This document shows positions 34,101-38,547 of a stretch of DNA of 38,547 bases, in pieces. The translations under genes were made by a program, and so were the position numbers. Source of the DNA: Treponema sp. UBA4328 (GTDB lineage Bacteria; Spirochaetota; Spirochaetia; Treponematales; Treponemataceae); NCBI GenBank assembly GCA_002394465.1, contig DGTU01000046.1:1-38547 (forward strand), written 5' to 3'. The notes beneath the pieces were generated by a model. The model saw only the letters and a program-made list of their open reading frames with translations. It did not search any database and was not told the DNA's origin. Numbering within the stretch: the stretch's first letter is position 1; each line of letters opens with the position of its first letter.

Positions 34101-37100
34101 CAAAGTATTATACAAATATTGATTCAAATTTTAACTCTGTAATTTCAGGCTTTAGTGCAAGCGGTACAAACTATCTTATTCTTGTTGCAGAAGATAAGGT
34201 TGGAAATGCATCTCTTGATAAAGTAATAGCAAGTGGTCCAAGTGGTGACACAGTATACTACAACGCATCAATAAATGTAGACCAGGAAAGTCCATTGCTT
34301 GCCTGCAGTTCTCATAATGGACAGGAATTTACAAATGGTGTTTCTGAAATTTCAGTAAACGGTAGCTTCGAAGATCTTCCAGACACTTCTTGTGCCGGAG
34401 TAAAAGAAGTGTCACTAACAGTTAATGGAGAAAGCATCTCTGCTACTCTTACACCTGTAAGTACAGATGACTACTCTTCAGGAAGCTGGAGTGCAACAAT
34501 AGATGCCGAAACTGTAGCGAAATTTACACAAGGAAAAACCTATAATGTAAATGCAACAGTAACAGATTATGCAGGAAACTCAAGTGCTTCTACAATCTTT
34601 ACCCTTAAATTTGATACAGAAGCTCCTGTAGTAAGTATTACCACACCATCAACTTCTGCATCCTTAAATGGAAAAATGTCTCTTACAGGAAGTGTAACTT
34701 ATGAAGACTCAGCTCCTGTAAAACTTGAGCTTTATGCTTCAAAAACAGTTCCTGCCAATGGAGACTTATTAACAAATACATCAAAATATACAAAGATTGG
34801 TACTATTACAGATGCTTCAAAAATCTACAGCTGGTCTTTTGCAAATATAAATACCTACGATCTTACCAGTGTAGCATCTGCTCCTACAACAGCAGACCTC
34901 TACTTTGTTCCAGTTGTAACAGATACAGCAGGAAATACAAATACTTATAATCTTACAAGCAAAAAGAACGAATTTACAAAAAACACCAACTACTTTAAGT
35001 ATACAGTAGATATGGATACAGACCGCCCTGTTGTAAAGGTAACTAACCTTTCAATCATAGACGGTGCATATATCTTAAAGAATGGTGAAAATGCAAAACT
35101 TGAAGGAAGCATAAGCGATGATGATTCTACAAGCGAAAATGTCGTAAAAACCTTCATTGCTACAACTTCACAGCTTACTTCAACTACAAATGTAACAAGT
35201 ACAAGTGACAATTCTACTGGAATTGTAACCAGCAAACTTAGAGTTGGAACAAGTAGTCCTGCAATTTACGACATAACAACCTTTAATCCTGCAACCGGTG
35301 AATGGACATTCACCCCAGCCGATACTTCAGATGGTTCAAAAACAATAAACTTCTATATTGTTGATAATGAAGATACTGTTTTCTATACAGGAAATAAGAA
35401 TACAGTCTCAACAACAGACTATTATTATAAGTCTCCTTATTTCCAGTTTAAATCAAGCGCCAAGGAAAGCAACACAGCCGCAATTTCTTACAAGAGTGAC
35501 GCAACTGCTCCTGTTGTAAGTGCCCAGTTACAGGCTTACAAGGATGCAGAAGGAACTTCAGCTGTGGGAGACCAGGTAAGTCCAAGTGCAAGTGTAAATG
35601 CTGGAGGAAGCGAAAAGGGCTATGTTAAGTTTACAATTACAGGAAGTGATGCAAACGGTATAGACGGCTTCCGCTTAACCTTAAACTATATAAAGGCTGA
35701 TGATGGAAAAGAAAAACAGATAAAGCTTACCTCTAAAGATGACTGGGCAACAGATGGTTTCTATACAATGGGAAGCACAAATGATGATGGAACCGAATGG
35801 ACAACAGATACTATAGACCTTTCTGCAATGCAGACAGGTCCAATTACAGGAAGCATAGATGTTTATGATAAATCAGGTTTACTTGGAAACTCTTCTATAA
35901 TTTTCAATGTTGATAACACAGCTCCAACTGTAGCCTTTACAAATCCTTCTTCTACAGAAGAACTGACAGGTGATATTACCTTTGGAGGAACCTCTACAGA
36001 CACAGGTAATGCCGGAACAAGTACCACAGCATGGCTTATTCCTTCTGCAACACAAAGAGCAATGGATGATGAAAGTCTTGCAGCAGCTGTAGATGGAGAA
36101 GAAAAATCTATATGGAAGGACACTTTAGATGCAAATAAATCTGTAAGTGTATGGGCCTTTACCCTTAATTCTGCAAGGCTTGCTGCCTATGACAATGATA
36201 CTTATGCAACAAGTACAGTAAACAAAATCTATACTTTACCATTCTATATTAAGACTACAGATGCCTTTGGAAATACAAAAATTGACCGTACATTTACCTT
36301 TAAGCACAACCCTAATGCAGACCGTCCAAGGACAGAAATTTCTTATCCTAACGACAAAAACTACGGAACAGATACTAATGGTAACCCAGTTGAATGGGTA
36401 ACCTTAGGTGGAGCAATCCGAATCTCTGGCTCTGCAATCATTCCTTCTAATACTACAACTGTAGACTCTGTATATTTACAGATAGTAAATGGAAGCGGAA
36501 ATCTTGATGAAGATGATGAAGATATTTCAGATAAGTATTCTTTAGATTCTGACTATGCATCTGATGACAAAGGACTTACCGTAATGACAAAGGCAGATGT
36601 TCAGACCGCTATTGGAAAAACATTAACCTTTGCTGATGATTTTGCCTGGGGTATTAAAGCAGATAAAACAAGTGCATGGAATTTAACTATTAATGAAAAT
36701 GGAGAGTTTAACCCTGCTGCAGGAAAACTTACTCACATAGCAATCCGTGCCTGTGCAATTAATGCTGAAGGAAAGGTTGGTACCTGGTCAGACTGGTACT
36801 ATATCAATATTGATAACACAGCACCAAGCCAGACTGCAAGCCTTTACCAGTTTAAAACTGCTCCAAAAGCAAATGACGTTGCCGCAAGCACTACTCTTGC
36901 CACAACAAATATAAAAGCAAGTCAGGAATATGGTGGAAACGAAATCTACCTTAAGGGAGACTGGTACTTAACTGTAAAACTACAGGATGAAAGTGAATTA
37001 AGCAACTTCAGCGTTTCAAAGGTTGTAAACGGCACTTCTACTTCACTTACTGCAGGAAGTAATTACTATGCATCAACAAAGAACACAGCAGATTCTAAAG

Positions 37101-38547
37101 TAACTCAGTACCTCTACATTCCTGTTGATAAATCATCTTCTTCTGTTGATTACACTGTTGTTGTAAAAGACAGTGAACATACAATTACCAGCACCTACTC
37201 TCTCTTTATAGACAACACAGCTCCAACTCTTGAATACGTTTACAAGGGATCATCTTTATCAGAAAGCCGGGACAATGTACTGGACGAAGAAAACGACAAC
37301 ACCGTAACAGACTCTAACTACATTTATACTCTTGGTGGTAGAGTTGAAGAAACAGCATCCGGCTTTGAACGTCTTGCCTTCTACTTTGTCCGCGATGATG
37401 CAATAGATGAAACAACTTACACCAGCGAAGTTATTCTTGATCCTCTTATTACAAGCGGCACTGCAGATTCTAAAGCAGTAATTACTAATAACCTTTCTGC
37501 CCGCCCATTTACCCAGGGATCCGACACCTTCTACCTTTACTCTAAAGAAGTTGCGGGTAAAATCGGTAAAGACAGCTTAGGCTACACCTTTGAACCAACA
37601 ACCTCTTCTGATATTACAGGCAATAAGCATATCAGAGTGGGAGGTTTAATTGAAGTTGGAGGTCTTTTACGCCGAATCACAGAAATTGATTCAACAAGCG
37701 GAAAAATTACCTTTAACACAAGTACAGGTGTAAAAACAGAAACTACTGCAACTGCTTACTTCCCTTATGCACAGGTAGTAGACAATACATCTACAGAAAG
37801 TCTTGATTCTCAGAGTGCTAATCCATTCACCTTTAAGAATAATTCAGATGATGGAGACCTTTTACCAGAAACCTTAACAGGTTCTAAGTCTGCAGGCTTC
37901 AGCTGGGATGCAACAATCCACTCATCAAATATTCCTGACGGACCATGTTCTCTTGTAGTACTTGCCTTCGATAAAGCCGGAAACGTAAGTGGAAAGACCT
38001 ACCCTATTAAGGTAGAAAACTCAGCACCTCGTCTTGCAAAAGTCTTCTTTGGAACAGACTTAAACTCAAGCAGCAGCTGGCAGTCAAACGAATTTACCGG
38101 CTACGATTTATACAATGCAAATACTACTTATGGAATTGCTACAAGCGGAGTCAAAGAAAAACAGTCAATTGCAACAGCTTCTTATGGTTCAGCCTTTACA
38201 ATTAAGGACAAACTTGCCGTAGTTGCAGAAATTGTTGGTGGTAACGGCGCTATCACAATGGTATATGGCCGCGGTGCTACTTCAACTGAAGCAGTTCCTT
38301 CAAGTGGAACTGGAGCCGGAGCAAGCGCAACTGCAAACGCTACAATAGGAAGCCTTGTATCTTCTGGTAAAATTGGCACTGTAACTTACAACAACGCCGC
38401 AACTACAACTTCTCTTAAGGGCTTTACTCTTACAAATGCTCAGCTGGTTGGTACAGTAGATGAGGCAAATGACGGAACAGGAAAGCAGGCTTCCTTTACC
38501 TTCTGGGATTCAACAGACGAACTTACACCTGGCGTTAACAGCCAGAA
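31115..38547 (+). CDS. Second giant Ig-repeat lipoprotein, tandem paralogue (3' end outside window)
   Basis: The frame stays open from ATG 31115 to the window edge, giving 2477 codons without a stop. AGGAG lies about eight bases before the ATG. The signal peptide ends Met-Thr-Gly-Gly-Ser-Cys, with Cys24 lipidated, exactly as in the preceding protein. From Glu-Ile-Gly-Leu-Gly-Ser-Ser onward it aligns with the first lipoprotein throughout; the last visible residues correspond to about residue 2441 of that protein, so roughly 990 residues, including the propeller-like end, are expected beyond the window. It arose by tandem duplication and has diverged substantially. Codon use changes at about 33260, after which Thr ACG is nearly absent and TTA, ACA, TCT and CCT are common. 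Confidence 0.88.
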   Translation, partial: MKNLFRSLFISIVTISVLMTGGSCEIGLGSSVDTEAPKLAIDYPQSGAHVRNKFLLSGTWNDDKAVSGIDIEVCKKVLVTASDGTQTTQITSVYSSEASVNDNGRWSINLNEYDEEKYTDYNGWQFGDGEYILYATARDAAGHSSDRSERGIYIDNSAPVLLLTKPATSGSDNDKETYGQIVQLTGNFYDYSGNLSSLKVDFYDKNGTKLHESTYSNITSMDNSNPLTIARYFSESSGGRTEYADLYNAYKALVGESVLESFENGADVEDIQVYFSVTAYDEAKTYDNLKNTDGSGEGNATTVYYRGTASMSNLTTGDGAIQNFTLSDFAAYKNRTTTKWDTYKDSIDSVSNAARSWSTSDDTITNVTNDDSTGDQNVYLTFVINPNNNPTFSVGGYEVVSTQTAAADTDTYSTGGYKKVYSGAPVPVTVSVGLDNKNISTSSVSIYRVDRTVYTGTITSDMFTGTAGLANYNAGVFELAWTWNADVKNEFADWGMDVSSIYQQTSTEANVSSLTKQLSVSSFTSGHDYLFYVVAQDIAGNQAVSVNRYGYGFCGTTSVSAPIITVTSGNRLNDVVNEAVFKGTGAASLSDVLYVAGTISSQQELNTLTATLTVTDSADSSSTLSKNYDITINTGAAPDYSSDYTSNYCYQTTPDGTTPISYSWRFTSASAGNDFASVIASGSYDVSLIITANNGASSTFQRTFTLDTQDPVPELSELTLAAEDTDDDDKGFWWVNPKKALTITGLVTDNKATAKTCVSWIKLVAMSDASTEVSSTASGDIYTSPTQTDVNKWTFTIPASTIKSTYYGAKLYIYSKDTAGNTGCLEETLVFDTTAPKGLHALDGKNKDIYFRIGSYNNDDISSDNALWNNNLDTDVGGKYQENTYGNSTTIKIRGNFEEEESGLSMIYYKVVQSPTALEYDELKNQAENFYANYNSAAEYTGYFTPLSSAETKRVFYTAITGRNDGKIPLKYLDEEGNIQTSSTEYIISSTSKVGSKYYTNIDSNFNSVISGFSASGTNYLILVAEDKVGNASLDKVIASGPSGDTVYYNASINVDQESPLLACSSHNGQEFTNGVSEISVNGSFEDLPDTSCAGVKEVSLTVNGESISATLTPVSTDDYSSGSWSATIDAETVAKFTQGKTYNVNATVTDYAGNSSASTIFTLKFDTEAPVVSITTPSTSASLNGKMSLTGSVTYEDSAPVKLELYASKTVPANGDLLTNTSKYTKIGTITDASKIYSWSFANINTYDLTSVASAPTTADLYFVPVVTDTAGNTNTYNLTSKKNEFTKNTNYFKYTVDMDTDRPVVKVTNLSIIDGAYILKNGENAKLEGSISDDDSTSENVVKTFIATTSQLTSTTNVTSTSDNSTGIVTSKLRVGTSSPAIYDITTFNPATGEWTFTPADTSDGSKTINFYIVDNEDTVFYTGNKNTVSTTDYYYKSPYFQFKSSAKESNTAAISYKSDATAPVVSAQLQAYKDAEGTSAVGDQVSPSASVNAGGSEKGYVKFTITGSDANGIDGFRLTLNYIKADDGKEKQIKLTSKDDWATDGFYTMGSTNDDGTEWTTDTIDLSAMQTGPITGSIDVYDKSGLLGNSSIIFNVDNTAPTVAFTNPSSTEELTGDITFGGTSTDTGNAGTSTTAWLIPSATQRAMDDESLAAAVDGEEKSIWKDTLDANKSVSVWAFTLNSARLAAYDNDTYATSTVNKIYTLPFYIKTTDAFGNTKIDRTFTFKHNPNADRPRTEISYPNDKNYGTDTNGNPVEWVTLGGAIRISGSAIIPSNTTTVDSVYLQIVNGSGNLDEDDEDISDKYSLDSDYASDDKGLTVMTKADVQTAIGKTLTFADDFAWGIKADKTSAWNLTINENGEFNPAAGKLTHIAIRACAINAEGKVGTWSDWYYINIDNTAPSQTASLYQFKTAPKANDVAASTTLATTNIKASQEYGGNEIYLKGDWYLTVKLQDESELSNFSVSKVVNGTSTSLTAGSNYYASTKNTADSKVTQYLYIPVDKSSSSVDYTVVVKDSEHTITSTYSLFIDNTAPTLEYVYKGSSLSESRDNVLDEENDNTVTDSNYIYTLGGRVEETASGFERLAFYFVRDDAIDETTYTSEVILDPLITSGTADSKAVITNNLSARPFTQGSDTFYLYSKEVAGKIGKDSLGYTFEPTTSSDITGNKHIRVGGLIEVGGLLRRITEIDSTSGKITFNTSTGVKTETTATAYFPYAQVVDNTSTESLDSQSANPFTFKNNSDDGDLLPETLTGSKSAGFSWDATIHSSNIPDGPCSLVVLAFDKAGNVSGKTYPIKVENSAPRLAKVFFGTDLNSSSSWQSNEFTGYDLYNANTTYGIATSGVKEKQSIATASYGSAFTIKDKLAVVAEIVGGNGAITMVYGRGATSTEAVPSSGTGAGASATANATIGSLVSSGKIGTVTYNNAATTTSLKGFTLTNAQLVGTVDEANDGTGKQASFTFWDSTDELTPGVNSQ

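Overview
The window reads as a Gram-negative spirochaete chromosome, most likely a host-associated Treponema. This is inferred from three things: spirochaete-style lipoprotein signals ending in Val-Pro-Ser-Cys and Gly-Gly-Ser-Cys, frequent TTG/GTG starts, and housekeeping genes mixed with giant Ig-repeat surface proteins. No rRNA, tRNA, transposase, integrase or CRISPR array was seen.

Layout. (1) 1-3895, housekeeping: the tail of a NifU-type Fe-S scaffold, a YgiQ-family radical SAM protein, a SlyD-like FKBP isomerase with a cysteine-rich tail, shikimate kinase, and a PrsW-type membrane protease. (2) 3865-12333, a lipid/polyketide-like block: an LpxL-type acyltransferase, a family 2 glycosyltransferase, a three-part membrane/AMP-ligase/dehydratase fusion, two acyl carrier proteins, an O-methyltransferase-like protein, a Ketoacyl-synt_2 (chain-length-factor-like) protein and a PlsC-type acyltransferase. 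These families co-occur in aryl polyene (APE)/flexirubin-type clusters. The elongating ketosynthase, ketoreductase, thioesterase and exporter are absent here, so this is a reduced or split locus. It is interrupted at 5565-6631 by a palindrome-rich repeat element and an opposite-strand zinc-ribbon/DUF805 gene. (3) 12423-14873: parA-parB, then a convergent sirtuin; a stem-loop made of two parS half-sites in everted order lies just upstream of parA. (4) 15088-38547: three giant exported proteins. The first is a 1751-residue Ig-repeat protein ending in an outer-membrane beta-barrel-like domain. The second is a lipoprotein of about 3430 residues ending in a propeller-like region. The third is a tandem paralogue of that lipoprotein that runs off the right edge.

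Regulation. At seven first-of-transcript genes a good -10 hexamer ends only 6-8 nt before the start codon, several with a -35 at 17-18 nt. This predicts leaderless mRNAs for much of the cytoplasmic gene set, whereas the giant surface-protein genes have clear Shine-Dalgarno leaders. The shikimate kinase and PrsW genes are fired by divergent promoters that share one -35 box. The lipid block is driven by a divergent promoter region at about 9550-9650.

The most unusual items are the reduced APE-like locus with its triple fusion, the composite palindrome at 5605-5954, the recurrent leaderless promoter geometry, the everted parS half-sites, and the tandem giant lipoproteins with internal changes in codon use.
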